64,000 nt of DNA from Calothrix sp. PCC 7103 (GTDB lineage: Bacteria > Cyanobacteriota > Cyanobacteriia > Cyanobacteriales > Nostocaceae), in assembly GCF_000331305.1 (NCBI RefSeq), contig NZ_KB217478.1, positions 2,570,151 through 2,634,150 on the forward strand. Reading direction: 5' to 3'. A model generated the notes under the pieces. The model saw only the letters and a list, made by a program, of their open reading frames with translations, had not been told where the DNA came from and ran no database searches. This document shows positions 9,078 to 17,746 of this stretch, piece after piece. The position numbers were made by a program, and so were the translations under genes. The stretch's first letter is position 1. Each line of letters starts with the position of its first letter.

Positions 9078-9485
9078 ATGCAGAAAAATCACCTTGAAGT
9101 TTTAATTACAAATTTTTCATTATCTAGTATTGAAGATTTAAAGTTATTGCTATCTAATAGCGAAACTGAGGGAAATTGCTCCCCAACCAAATTATTCAAT
9201 GCTCTAAAAATTATCGAAAATATTTTATCAATTCTCGAAATAAGTTTTCATGAAATTAGTCGCAATGAACGGATGGTAGCTCAACTAGAAAATACGACAA
9301 AAAAAGATAACTTAGTTATAGAATCATTTGAGCTTAATGGTGCAAGACCAGAAATTGAAGATAGAGTAGAGCTTTTGCACGAGCAAATAGAAACTCTAAA
9401 GCAAATGCTGCATTATAAACAGTTAGAGTTACAAGAAGTAAGACAAGAATTGGATAATGCAAATGAGAGGTTGTACGGTACTTAA
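9078..9485 (+). CDS. Small protein with C-terminal coiled coil, unknown
   Basis: 135 aa, not recognised. Residues 1-70 look helical (SIEDLKLLLSN, LFNALKIIENILSILEISF). Residues about 92-132 are a clear coiled coil (LLHEQIETLKQMLHYKQLE, VRQELDNANERL). It follows the PAS kinase by about 70 bp on the same strand and may be co-transcribed with it. Its stop overlaps the stop of the convergent CheB-CheR hybrid by 4 bp. It does not share the MSYKIRR motif of the other two small coiled-coil genes. Confidence 0.6.
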   Translation: MQKNHLEVLITNFSLSSIEDLKLLLSNSETEGNCSPTKLFNALKIIENILSILEISFHEISRNERMVAQLENTTKKDNLVIESFELNGARPEIEDRVELLHEQIETLKQMLHYKQLELQEVRQELDNANERLYGT

Positions 9486-12400
9486 TTCTCCGCAATCCTT
9501 CTAGCTAAATTTGCAACTGCAAATGCTAATCGATCAGGAGGTACAGGTTTAGTCAAGTGCATTTGGAAACCTGCTTCAAGTGCAGCTGTAGTATCTTCGC
9601 TGCGGGCATTCGCTGTTAACGCTGCGGCAGGTATTTGTCCGTTAAATTCGGCGCCTAATTGTCGAACTCGGCGAATAAATGTATAACCATCTTCTCCTGG
9701 CATACTGATATCAGAGAGTAACACATCATACCCGTTGGGGTTGGCAATTAAGGATTCTATGGCATTCTCAGGTGTAGCAACTGTTGTAACGTCGGCGCCA
9801 TATCCTTCGAGTACCACTGTAAATAACTCACGCACATCTGGAGCATCATCCAAAATTAAGACTCGCACACCCGCTAAAGATGTAATATCTTCAACTGGCA
9901 TGGATATGTTAACGGCGCCTAATAATGGTGTCGCAGGCTTTGAAATTCGAGTTTGCAACGGCAGTCTAACAGTAAATGTCGCTCCCTGTCCTTCACCCAA
10001 ACTATTAGCGCTAACTGTACCACCATGAAGTTCAACTAAGTGACTAACAATTGCTAACCCAAGCCCAATTCCAGGATTGGAGCGACTTTGGGAACTATCC
10101 GCTTGGCGAAAGCGGTCGAAAACATAAGGCAAAAAGTCCGCGTTGATGCCTTGACCAGTGTCGCTGACTTGAATTTGTGCTATAGAGTCAACATATTCTA
10201 ATTTAATTTCCACTCGTCCACTTGGGGGAGTAAATTTAATCGCGTTAGTGAGTAAATTCCAGACGATTTGCTGTAAGCGAACTGGGTCGCCAAGTATTTG
10301 TTCAGGAGCAGCATCAAGCGTAGAGATAATTTGAATTTGTTTTGCATCTGCACTAACCCTAACTACCTCAATCGCTGCTTCTATTATTGGGGTAAGTTGA
10401 ATTGAACGGGCATCCAAACGCATTTTGCCAGAGCTAATGCGGGAAATGTCCAATAAATCCTCAATTAGTTGAGTTTGGATTTTAGCACTGTTTTCGATTG
10501 CCTCAAGCCCACGAGCAAGTTTGCTAGAATCAACTTTGTGCCTGCGGAGCAACTGCGCCCATCCTACTAGAGAATTAAGTGGGTTCCTCAGTTCGTGCGA
10601 GAGGATGGATAAAAACTCATCTTTACTGCGATTCGCTGCCTCTGCCGCTGCACGAGAGGACTGTTCAAGCTCCAAAAGTTGGCTGCGCTCACGCTGTAAC
10701 TGTTCTTGCTGCGTAATGTCATCAATTGCCAAAAGTATCATTTCCTGATGGTGTGGTTGAGACATTCTACGGGCATTTAGCATCATGATTTTATATCCAA
10801 TTTGCTCAAACTCATGCTCAACCACTAGGTTTTTAAACTCAAATAACTGGCTATTGCTGGGAACAATTTGTTCTAAAAGCTCACGCAAATGGGGAATATC
10901 CCATTGTCCATTCCCTAATTCAAAAATATGGCGCCCTTCAACTTGAGTTGCTGTAACCTCAAAAGTCTCATAAAAAGCCCGATTTGCGGTGATGACTTGT
11001 AAGTTGGCATCTAGTACCACCAAAGGTTCCCGCATTGTCTCTACAATCGCTTGAGCATAATTTCGCGATTCTGACAATTGCTCGGCGCTGCGTTTAAGCG
11101 CGTCAATATCCACCAACATCATTACTGCACCATCAATTTTATTGTCTATGGTTCGGTAGGGACGAATTCGCAAGTCATACCAATGCCCTTGTTGATCTTG
11201 CACCTCCTGCTCTTTAGCACTAAAGGTATTAATCACGGACAAAATTTGTTGCTCTAAGTCTGGGACATTGAGATTATGATTAATATCACCTAATGGGCGC
11301 CCAACATCGGTGGGAATCAAGTTGAGAATTTGTCGTGCTTGGGGTGTAAAGCGACGAATTCGGATGTCGGCGCCTAACATGACAATTGGAATATTAGTAC
11401 TACTAAGTAAATTTTCTAAATCGTTGCTGAGTTGGTTTAATTCATAATTGCGCCGACACAGTTCGTCGTTAACGGTGTTTAATTCTTCATTTGTGGCTTG
11501 AATTTCTTCTTTGGCGGTTTCGAGTTCCTCATTCGTACTTTGCAATTCTTCATTGCTGGAGAGAATTTCCTCGTTGGCAGCTCTTAAATCTTGATTAGAC
11601 GCTTCCTGTTCTTCTATAACCGATTGTAAATGCTCTTTGGTAGAACGAAGTTCTTGTTCGAGCCGAGCAATTTCTTTATCATTTGTTGGCTTTTTGCCAG
11701 TCTTACTACTAATTGCTGCTAACTTAGGCGCCGTTGGGGCATCCTCAAACAAAATCAAAAAGTAACGTTCTTCTAATGTGCGCGCTTTAAAAGGAATAAT
11801 ACTAACATTCACCAACCGCTCCTGCTGGTTTTCCCAGATTTGCAAACCTTGTTTTATAACTGGCACGTCTTGTTTTTTTGCCTGCCCAGCTGCGGTACGG
11901 ACTTCTAACCGCAAGTCTTCTCGAACCATTTTGAGCAGATTTAAACTAGCCCTTCCCGGAGCTGGTTCGAGATAGCGACTCGTCTGTCCGCGAAATTGCA
12001 AAATTTCTAAATCAAAGTTTGTGACTACGCCAGCTGGAGCATAGCGGTTCAAGATTATTCGATCTGCTTCTTTCTGCAAATCAAGGTCGGTAAAAGCCTC
12101 TTTGTTGATTTGGGAACTATATTCTACTAAGTTTAAAGGATAGTTGTTGGTAACTACATCTAGGGGTAGTCTCGATGGAATCAACTTGCGCGCGTAAATT
12201 TTGTACTTTTTGTCAACCAGCGAAAACAAGTCTAAGAATTCCCCCACGGTTTCCGAGGTTCCTAACATCAAAAATCCGCTTGCTTTTAAAGCATAGTGGA
12301 AAGTAGGCAAAATTTTCTTCTGCAAAGTTGCCCCAAAATAAATCATTACATTCCGACACGTAATCAAATCGAGCTTAGAAAATGGGGGGTCGGCGCATAA

Positions 12401-13747
12401 ATTTTGCTTGGCAAACACACAGAGTTCTCGCACAGGCTTACAAATTTGATAGCCATTGTCTTGTTCTACAAAAAACCGTCGCAGACGTTCTGGTGAAATA
12501 TCTGCCATCTGACTGTGTTTATAAACACCTAGCCTAGCTTTTTCAATAGCACTTTCACTGATATCGGTAGCATAAATCTGAATCGCAGGCGCCAGGGGTT
12601 GTGTTTCTAAAAATTCCAGTAAGCAAATTGCAATTGAATAAGCTTCTTCTCCAGTTGAACAACCCGCTACCCAGATGCGGATGGGTACCGAAGGCGATTT
12701 ATCTTTTGTAATGATGGGAAATACTTTAGTTTTCAAAGCTTCAAAAGCTTCAGAGTCACGCATAAAACTGGTGACATTAATCAAAACATCTTCGTACAGC
12801 GCTTGTACTTCTGCAGGATGGTTTTGGAGAAATATCACATAATCTCCCAACCGCTCGATTTGGTACAGCACCATACGCCTTAAAATTCGCCGCTTCAAGG
12901 TAGTGTGTTTGTAGTAGGTAAAATCAACTCCTGTAGCAATCCGCAGCAATGCAAAAATACTTTGTAAGGCATTTTTGCCTTCTACTAATTCCTCTGCATC
13001 CTCAGCGACATTTACCAATGCGGTATCGGCGACGTAGGGATGACAGCTGATTTTTTCTAACTCAGTAGCAATTTCATGCGGCGTTAAAATGAAATCTATA
13101 TGCCCGGTAGCAACGGCGGTATTAGGCATACTACTAACTTGTGCCGTATTTTCACACTGAGCAAAAGTAATTCCCCCAGCTGCCTTAATTGCCTTTGCTC
13201 CCAGTGCGCCATCACCATCACCCCCTGATAATACGATTGCGATGGCTTTGTTTCCGCGCTCCTTCGCTAGCGAAAAAAAGAAAGTATCAACGGTCATCGC
13301 CACTCCGCGAGTCTTCTCACGAGGCATCAGTTTTAATACCCCACCAGATATAACCATTTGCTTATTTGGGGGAATCACATAAAGCTGGTTCGGTTCTACG
13401 GTAGTATCATCAACCACTTCATGCACTCGCATCTGAGTTGCACGCGATAGAATCTCCCTTAACAAACTTTTATGATCTGGTGATAAGTGTTGCACCAGCA
13501 CGAATCCCATGCCAGTATCAGTTGGCAAATACTGTAACAGTTGTGTAAAAGCTTCTAATCCACCCGCAGACGCTCCAATGCCAACAATGGGAAATATATT
13601 CGAGTTTCCTTGCTGCTCTCCATTAGGCGCCGACTTTTCGGTACGCTGAGGTTGATATTTCTTCTTAGCAGGTCGCTTGTTCATTAATGAGGTAGCTCTC
13701 GAAAAAGGTAAAAAATGTAACCCTTGGTTTAGAGCTTTCGGTTTCAC
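9482..13747 (-). CDS. CheB-CheR-PAS hybrid histidine kinase with C-terminal receiver
   Basis: 1421 aa. CheB-like methylesterase domain (about 52-235): active-site Ser in GIGASAGGLEA, VQHLSPDH and VLSGGDGDGALG. CheR-like methyltransferase domain (about 255-510): WVAGCSTGEEAYS and DLITCRNVMIYF. A long Glu/Asn-rich coiled coil with repeated SNEELQSTNEELETA units (about 690-780) is typical of CheB/CheR-PAS proteins. PAS regions follow, then HisKA (FLSILSHELRNPL), HATPase (DTGQGINADFLPYVF, GIGLGLAIV) and a receiver (LLSDISMPGEDG). Start is GTG 13747 or ATG 13684 (MNKRPAKKK); the first 21 residues look non-conserved. No chemoreceptor genes are adjacent, so a non-chemotaxis signalling role is likely (inference). 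Confidence 0.93.
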   Translation of the reverse strand: MKPKALNQGLHFLPFSRATSLMNKRPAKKKYQPQRTEKSAPNGEQQGNSNIFPIVGIGASAGGLEAFTQLLQYLPTDTGMGFVLVQHLSPDHKSLLREILSRATQMRVHEVVDDTTVEPNQLYVIPPNKQMVISGGVLKLMPREKTRGVAMTVDTFFFSLAKERGNKAIAIVLSGGDGDGALGAKAIKAAGGITFAQCENTAQVSSMPNTAVATGHIDFILTPHEIATELEKISCHPYVADTALVNVAEDAEELVEGKNALQSIFALLRIATGVDFTYYKHTTLKRRILRRMVLYQIERLGDYVIFLQNHPAEVQALYEDVLINVTSFMRDSEAFEALKTKVFPIITKDKSPSVPIRIWVAGCSTGEEAYSIAICLLEFLETQPLAPAIQIYATDISESAIEKARLGVYKHSQMADISPERLRRFFVEQDNGYQICKPVRELCVFAKQNLCADPPFSKLDLITCRNVMIYFGATLQKKILPTFHYALKASGFLMLGTSETVGEFLDLFSLVDKKYKIYARKLIPSRLPLDVVTNNYPLNLVEYSSQINKEAFTDLDLQKEADRIILNRYAPAGVVTNFDLEILQFRGQTSRYLEPAPGRASLNLLKMVREDLRLEVRTAAGQAKKQDVPVIKQGLQIWENQQERLVNVSIIPFKARTLEERYFLILFEDAPTAPKLAAISSKTGKKPTNDKEIARLEQELRSTKEHLQSVIEEQEASNQDLRAANEEILSSNEELQSTNEELETAKEEIQATNEELNTVNDELCRRNYELNQLSNDLENLLSSTNIPIVMLGADIRIRRFTPQARQILNLIPTDVGRPLGDINHNLNVPDLEQQILSVINTFSAKEQEVQDQQGHWYDLRIRPYRTIDNKIDGAVMMLVDIDALKRSAEQLSESRNYAQAIVETMREPLVVLDANLQVITANRAFYETFEVTATQVEGRHIFELGNGQWDIPHLRELLEQIVPSNSQLFEFKNLVVEHEFEQIGYKIMMLNARRMSQPHHQEMILLAIDDITQQEQLQRERSQLLELEQSSRAAAEAANRSKDEFLSILSHELRNPLNSLVGWAQLLRRHKVDSSKLARGLEAIENSAKIQTQLIEDLLDISRISSGKMRLDARSIQLTPIIEAAIEVVRVSADAKQIQIISTLDAAPEQILGDPVRLQQIVWNLLTNAIKFTPPSGRVEIKLEYVDSIAQIQVSDTGQGINADFLPYVFDRFRQADSSQSRSNPGIGLGLAIVSHLVELHGGTVSANSLGEGQGATFTVRLPLQTRISKPATPLLGAVNISMPVEDITSLAGVRVLILDDAPDVRELFTVVLEGYGADVTTVATPENAIESLIANPNGYDVLLSDISMPGEDGYTFIRRVRQLGAEFNGQIPAAALTANARSEDTTAALEAGFQMHLTKPVPPDRLAFAVANLARRIAEN

Positions 13748-13889
13748 ATTAGTAAAAAATTAATCTATATTAATCTATAAAGGTGAAACATAATTACTTC
13801 TATATATCTATCTTAACTACTAATGTAACTTTTAGGTTAAAACAAGTTTTTATACTTATATACCTCGTATATTTAGATATATAATATAT

Positions 13890-14576
13890 TTAACGATTAC
13901 GCCAAACAGCATGGCTACGGGCAGTTAAAAAAGTATTGATAGGAATAGCAAACCTCAAAATTTCCAAACGCTTGCCTTGCTTTTCAATTTCTCTAGCAAT
14001 ACCGTTAATACCGATCAAATTTCCTTGCTCATCTAATACAGCACCCCCACTCATTCCGGGTAAGGCTCGATTATCGTACACTAGGGTATAACCCTTTTCA
14101 CCAGTTTCCAAGCGACTGCGAATATTACCTTGAGTAAATTGGTAATTACGTTCTTCTGTAACTCCAGGTATACTTGAAGCCCATCCAGCTACATAAACAG
14201 GCATTCCTTCGTATGCGTTATCAGAATTTCCAACACTAGCGACGTTATAATTTTTGACACTGCTAAATTCCAATATTGCTAAATCTAACCCTAATAATTC
14301 TCTAATACGCTTTACCGAATAACGGGCGCCGTCATATGTTTTAATTTCATAATTACCATCATCAGCAACTACATGCTGATTAGTCAAAACGTAGTAAGTA
14401 TTTCCTTTACGCTCAATAACCACTCCAGAACCGGCGCCATCTCCACCAACAACAACAGTAAACCCTTTAGCGATAGCATTAATTTGTAACGGTGACAACC
14501 CAAAAGCCACTTGCGGTTGAATTACAACAACCGCAGCACCGAACAGCAATGCTGGGAGATTATCTATAAATTTCAT
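13890..14576 (-). CDS. Exported trypsin-like serine protease
   Basis: 228 aa from ATG 14576 (a TTG at 14609 would add 11 residues). The N-terminus is a hydrophobic signal peptide ending near VAFG (26). The chymotrypsin-fold catalytic triad is complete: His68 (LTNQHVV), Asp98 (GLDLAILEF) and Ser176 (GMSGGAV). No PDZ domain follows, unlike Deg/HtrA. It is the last gene of a COP23-protease-protease operon; its reading frame follows the upstream protease stop closely. It probably cuts proteins in the periplasm or outside; the substrate is unknown. Confidence 0.85.
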   Translation of the reverse strand: MKFIDNLPALLFGAAVVVIQPQVAFGLSPLQINAIAKGFTVVVGGDGAGSGVVIERKGNTYYVLTNQHVVADDGNYEIKTYDGARYSVKRIRELLGLDLAILEFSSVKNYNVASVGNSDNAYEGMPVYVAGWASSIPGVTEERNYQFTQGNIRSRLETGEKGYTLVYDNRALPGMSGGAVLDEQGNLIGINGIAREIEKQGKRLEILRFAIPINTFLTARSHAVWRNR

Positions 14577-14610
14577 ACATAGCGCCGATTTTTGAAATCG
14601 GGAAGTCAAT

Positions 14611-15396
14611 TTATGGAAATAACAACTTGAGATAATTTTCTAATGGTATTCCCCAGCTATATTGTTGCATTTGTTTTTGCTCTAGCAGTGCTGGTTCAGT
14701 TCCATCTTGATATATATAAGGATTGCCCCAAAGAGGTTCAGCGTGCATACCGTTAATGGCAATAACCTCACCTGCATGATTTAATACAGGGCCACCACTC
14801 ATACCTTTTTGGATATCGTTAGTATAAGCAATTTGATATCCACCTTCTAACGCTTTATTTAAAACAAGAGAAACTCGACCGCTTTTGATTACAAATCCTT
14901 TATCTCTCGGAGCTTGTGTATCTCCTGGAAAACCTGCTGCATAAACTTCGTTGCCTTTCTTGAGCTTTGACGTCGAACCAAGCGCAGCTAATGGGTAACT
15001 TTGGTCAACGCTTTGAAATTGCAATAACGCTAAATCAGCTTTTTGTAGAGATGTTGAATGTGGAGATACTACATTTAACTTCTCTACTGGTGTTGCTGAA
15101 TATAATCGACCATTGTTAGTTTGAATTTGATAAGGTGGTTTACCTGCCCGAAGAACGTGGGCATTTGTTACCACTGTATAAACTTGTCCCTGATTTTTAA
15201 TTAATATCCCTGACCCCAAAAAATCACCTGCCAAGATTTTAACTGTGATTGACGAGGCAATGTGTTGAAGTTGCGGCTGTGATTTTATAGATGGTTGCTC
15301 AAGCGCAACCATATAATGCGGCACTTTGGGCACCGGCAATAATGATAAACCGCTCAAACTGGCAATAATGATAATAAAACTTTGGCGCCAATTCAT
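14611..15396 (-). CDS. Exported trypsin-like serine protease
   Basis: 261 aa. The hydrophobic N-terminus (about 6-20) is a signal peptide or anchor. Triad: His80 (VVTNAHVL), Asp121 (KADLALLQF) and Ser200 (KGMSGGPVL). No PDZ domain. A C-terminal extension follows the last strand. It is paralogous to the protease just downstream (35 bp between this stop and the ATG at 14576) and follows the COP23 gene by 23 bp, so the three are probably one transcript. A pair of divergent proteases in one operon suggests distinct specificity or sequential processing (inference). Confidence 0.85.
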   Translation of the reverse strand: MNWRQSFIIIIASLSGLSLLPVPKVPHYMVALEQPSIKSQPQLQHIASSITVKILAGDFLGSGILIKNQGQVYTVVTNAHVLRAGKPPYQIQTNNGRLYSATPVEKLNVVSPHSTSLQKADLALLQFQSVDQSYPLAALGSTSKLKKGNEVYAAGFPGDTQAPRDKGFVIKSGRVSLVLNKALEGGYQIAYTNDIQKGMSGGPVLNHAGEVIAINGMHAEPLWGNPYIYQDGTEPALLEQKQMQQYSWGIPLENYLKLLFP

Positions 15397-15419
15397 CGAT
15401 TATACTTAAAACTCATCAA

Positions 15420-15998
15420 CTACTCTTGATTCGTAACACTACCAACTTGCTCAGACTTACTCTTATAATCAATGATTTTCTGAATATCAAAATAATCAGC
15501 ATCATCGATAGTCAAATAATCTAAGCTCTTATTACCCTCATTAAGTAATATAGAGCCATCGCTGCTACTTCCAGCACGATTATCGAGTAGTTTTTGCATA
15601 ACTTGGCGAGGGTTTGCATTACTTTTAAGAGTTACTAACACCCCACTTGGTAAACAAGGGCCTCCCTTATAACTGGCAACACACAATACAGGTTGCCCAT
15701 TAAACTTGCCAGCACGTAAAAAGTTAAGCGTACCATTACTAAAAAACCTTTGGAAACGCGCGGATATATCCTCACAGCGTCGCACCGGAGTCCAAGGAGC
15801 AGGAAAAGCTGAGTCAACCCAGCGAATCATTGGTTTATTACCCCGTGGTGTGCGAACTAGCGTAGCTGGTACACCTCTACTAATCCCGCAATAAAACTTA
15901 TTAATTTGGGCATTACCCTTTTCGCTAAGGGTACTGGTTACAGTGAGCGTAATTGCTGTTACACTCAGAATTTGAAAACATGCGCCGAGCTTCATCAT
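15420..15998 (-). CDS. COP23-domain exported protein
   Basis: 192 aa. Signal peptide 1-30 (ILSVTAITLTVTSTL). The mature part carries the COP23 pattern: paired Cys (FYCGISRGVPATLVRTPRG), IRWVDSAFPAPWTPVRRCEDISARFQ, and PVLCVA with GGPC. COP23 was described as a circadian oscillating cyanobacterial protein; its biochemistry is unknown. First gene of an apparent operon with two trypsin-like proteases, so it may be their substrate, inhibitor or partner (inference). Start ATG 15998 or the next ATG. Confidence 0.8.
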   Translation of the reverse strand: MMKLGACFQILSVTAITLTVTSTLSEKGNAQINKFYCGISRGVPATLVRTPRGNKPMIRWVDSAFPAPWTPVRRCEDISARFQRFFSNGTLNFLRAGKFNGQPVLCVASYKGGPCLPSGVLVTLKSNANPRQVMQKLLDNRAGSSSDGSILLNEGNKSLDYLTIDDADYFDIQKIIDYKSKSEQVGSVTNQE

Positions 15999-16327
15999 AT
16001 CGAGTCAAGCCATTTACAAAATACAACCTCTCGGATTTTCTAGTTGCCTGCGTATAGGCGCCTATAATCCGAAAAGAATCACGATCACCTGATTTTTGCG
16101 TTCTTAAACGAATCGCTCCACAAAATACTCAATTCAACTTCAGTTTATCGGATTCTCCACAAATTACAATACGATTTTTAAATTAAAATTATGCAAAACT
16201 TGTAATAGTTAAGTAGCAATAAATTTTTTTTGGCGTAAATTACATTACAAAGTACAATCCAAAAGATAAAACTAACACCCTTAATTATGCTTGTATACAA
16301 TGTTTAATTTGTTACTCACTATCAAAC
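15999..16327. other. Intergenic region upstream of the COP23 operon
   Basis: About 330 AT-rich bases with no gene seen. It should hold the COP23 operon promoter. A GGCGCC lies at about 16057. Confidence 0.5.
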
Positions 16328-16514
16328 ATGATGAGAAAATATCAGTCTCAAGACAGAGAAGCAATAATAAAAATGATTGATTGCGTATATCGTGAGTATG
16401 GCGATAAAATTTACTTATAAGGCACCGCCAGTGATTTACTCGATATAAAAGCAAATTATTTACAAAATGGGGAATTTTGGGTAAAACAAGCCGAAACAGG
16501 AAAAATAATGTTAT
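16328..16514 (+). pseudogene. GNAT acetyltransferase remnant (nonsense-mutated, 3' truncated)
   Basis: From ATG 16328 the frame reads like the N-terminus of a GNAT acetyltransferase (RKYQSQDREAIIKMIDCVY, then REYGDKIYL). An in-frame TAA follows at about 16420, and after it the same frame resumes family-like sequence (DLLDIKANYLQNGEFWVKQA). The acetyl-CoA-binding part is missing: after about 16513 the DNA switches to kinase sequence in another frame. This is a dead fragment joined to the next one, probably by deletion. Confidence 0.6.
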
Positions 16515-16809
16515 TCACCGTGATATCAAACCCTCTAATATCCGAAGGCGAAAATCGGACAATAAGATTGTATTAATTGACTTTGGTGCTGTTAAGCAAA
16601 TTAGTAGCATGGAGGTGAATGAAGAGGGAGAAACAAAATTTACAGTTCCGATTGGTACTTATGGATATATGCCTAGCGAACAAGCAATTGGAAATCCCAA
16701 GTTAAGTAGTGATATTTATGCGGTTGGAATTATTGGCAAGGATGTCTACCCCACAATAATAAAATTTGCGTTGCATAAATGCGGGATGAATTTAGACTTG
16801 TCATGTTGA
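16510..16809 (+). pseudogene. Ser/Thr kinase fragment
   Basis: The frame starting at TTG 16477 encodes the middle of a Hanks kinase: VIHRDIKPSNIRRR, VLIDFGAVKQ, GTYGYMPSEQ and NPKLSSDIYAVGII. The glycine loop, catalytic Lys and everything after the F-helix are absent. The first 10 codons read GNAT-derived DNA out of frame, and the last 25 or so codons are unrelated. It resembles the kinase at 1101 but is clearly non-functional as a kinase. Confidence 0.7.
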
Positions 16810-16885
16810 ACGCAGCGGAGTGAAGCATCTACCGAGATTCTAGCCTGCGGCAAATGCTCCGCATTACGCTACCCTCAGAATGACA
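16799..16885. repeat. Imperfect 32-bp inverted repeat element
   Basis: Arms 16799-16830 (begins TGTCATGTTGAACGCAGCG) and 16854-16885 (its complement begins TGTCATTCTGAGGGTAGCG) pair with about 10 mismatches around a 23-nt centre. TGTCATTCTGAG-type inverted repeats are dispersed intergenic elements in many bacteria. It abuts the kinase fragment and the stop of the Uma2 gene. Confidence 0.6.
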
Positions 16886-16887
16886 AA

Positions 16888-17466
16888 TCATCCCCAAACA
16901 ACTTGTAAATCTAAAACAAAACCAGGTAAAACATTCTCACCCGATAAATCTGTAGGATTATTTAATAAGTCAACAGTCTTATCCAACCGATAAATCTCAA
17001 CAGCACGTGCTTTTGGGTTGATTAACCAGCCAAGTTTTACTTTATTGTCAATATATTCCTGCATTTTCGCCCGCGTTTCTTCCAAAGTATCGGTAGGTGA
17101 CATTAACTCTAAAACAAAGTCTGGTGCAATTGGAGGAAACTTTTCTTTCTGTTTAGGAGTAAGCGTATCCCATCTATCTTGTTTTACCCAGGATACATCA
17201 GGAGAACGGTTGGCACCATTAGGAAGTTTGAAGCAGGTAGAAGAGTCAAATACTTTACCTAACTTAGTTTTTCTATTCCAAATCACAAACTCTGCATTAG
17301 TCTCCGAGTTTCGGTTTCCTGTTTCTCCTCCTGTAGGTGGCATTACAATAATTTCTCCGTTAACATTGCGTTCAAATTTTATATCCGGGTTATGCCGACA
17401 AAGCTGGTAAAATTCGTCATCAGTAAGTTTGATGATGTGATTAAAGTTTATAGTAACAGCAGTCAT
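16888..17466 (-). CDS. Uma2-family putative PD-(D/E)XK endonuclease
   Basis: 192 aa, the usual length for Uma2 (DUF820) proteins, which are abundant in cyanobacteria. Motifs: LTDDEFYQLCRHNPDIKFER, IIVMPPTGGETGNRN, RSPDVSWV (active-site Asp), PPIAPDFVLELMSPTD (Asp/Glu) and KLGWLINP. The fold is restriction-endonuclease-like. The biological role is not settled, and many copies occur near mobile or degraded DNA, as here. Stand-alone gene; ATG 17466. Confidence 0.88.
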   Translation of the reverse strand: MTAVTINFNHIIKLTDDEFYQLCRHNPDIKFERNVNGEIIVMPPTGGETGNRNSETNAEFVIWNRKTKLGKVFDSSTCFKLPNGANRSPDVSWVKQDRWDTLTPKQKEKFPPIAPDFVLELMSPTDTLEETRAKMQEYIDNKVKLGWLINPKARAVEIYRLDKTVDLLNNPTDLSGENVLPGFVLDLQVVWG

Positions 17467-17746
17467 ATAGATTATAGGGTTTAGATTTAAGCTCTAATTT
17501 AACTTTAACCCGAAAGTTAACAAAAGGTGCTGCTGCTGTTGAAGGCTGGAAACCCAGCTATATAAATCTATTGAAGTTTTTTCAGAAACAGAAAGGTATT
17601 AATTTTGGAGGCAAGTAGTACAAAATATATTGTAAATTGTAGCATAGGCATCTTGCCTGTGCAGTCAGAGTATCCAGAGTTTAAAATTGGCGCCAAGTAT
17701 TGTATTTTATTAGTGGCTTAAGCTCTACTAATATAAATAAATACCT

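Noticed and set aside
16477-16809. A functional 110-aa kinase
   Set aside because: Lacks the ATP-binding lobe and C-lobe; starts in out-of-frame GNAT DNA.
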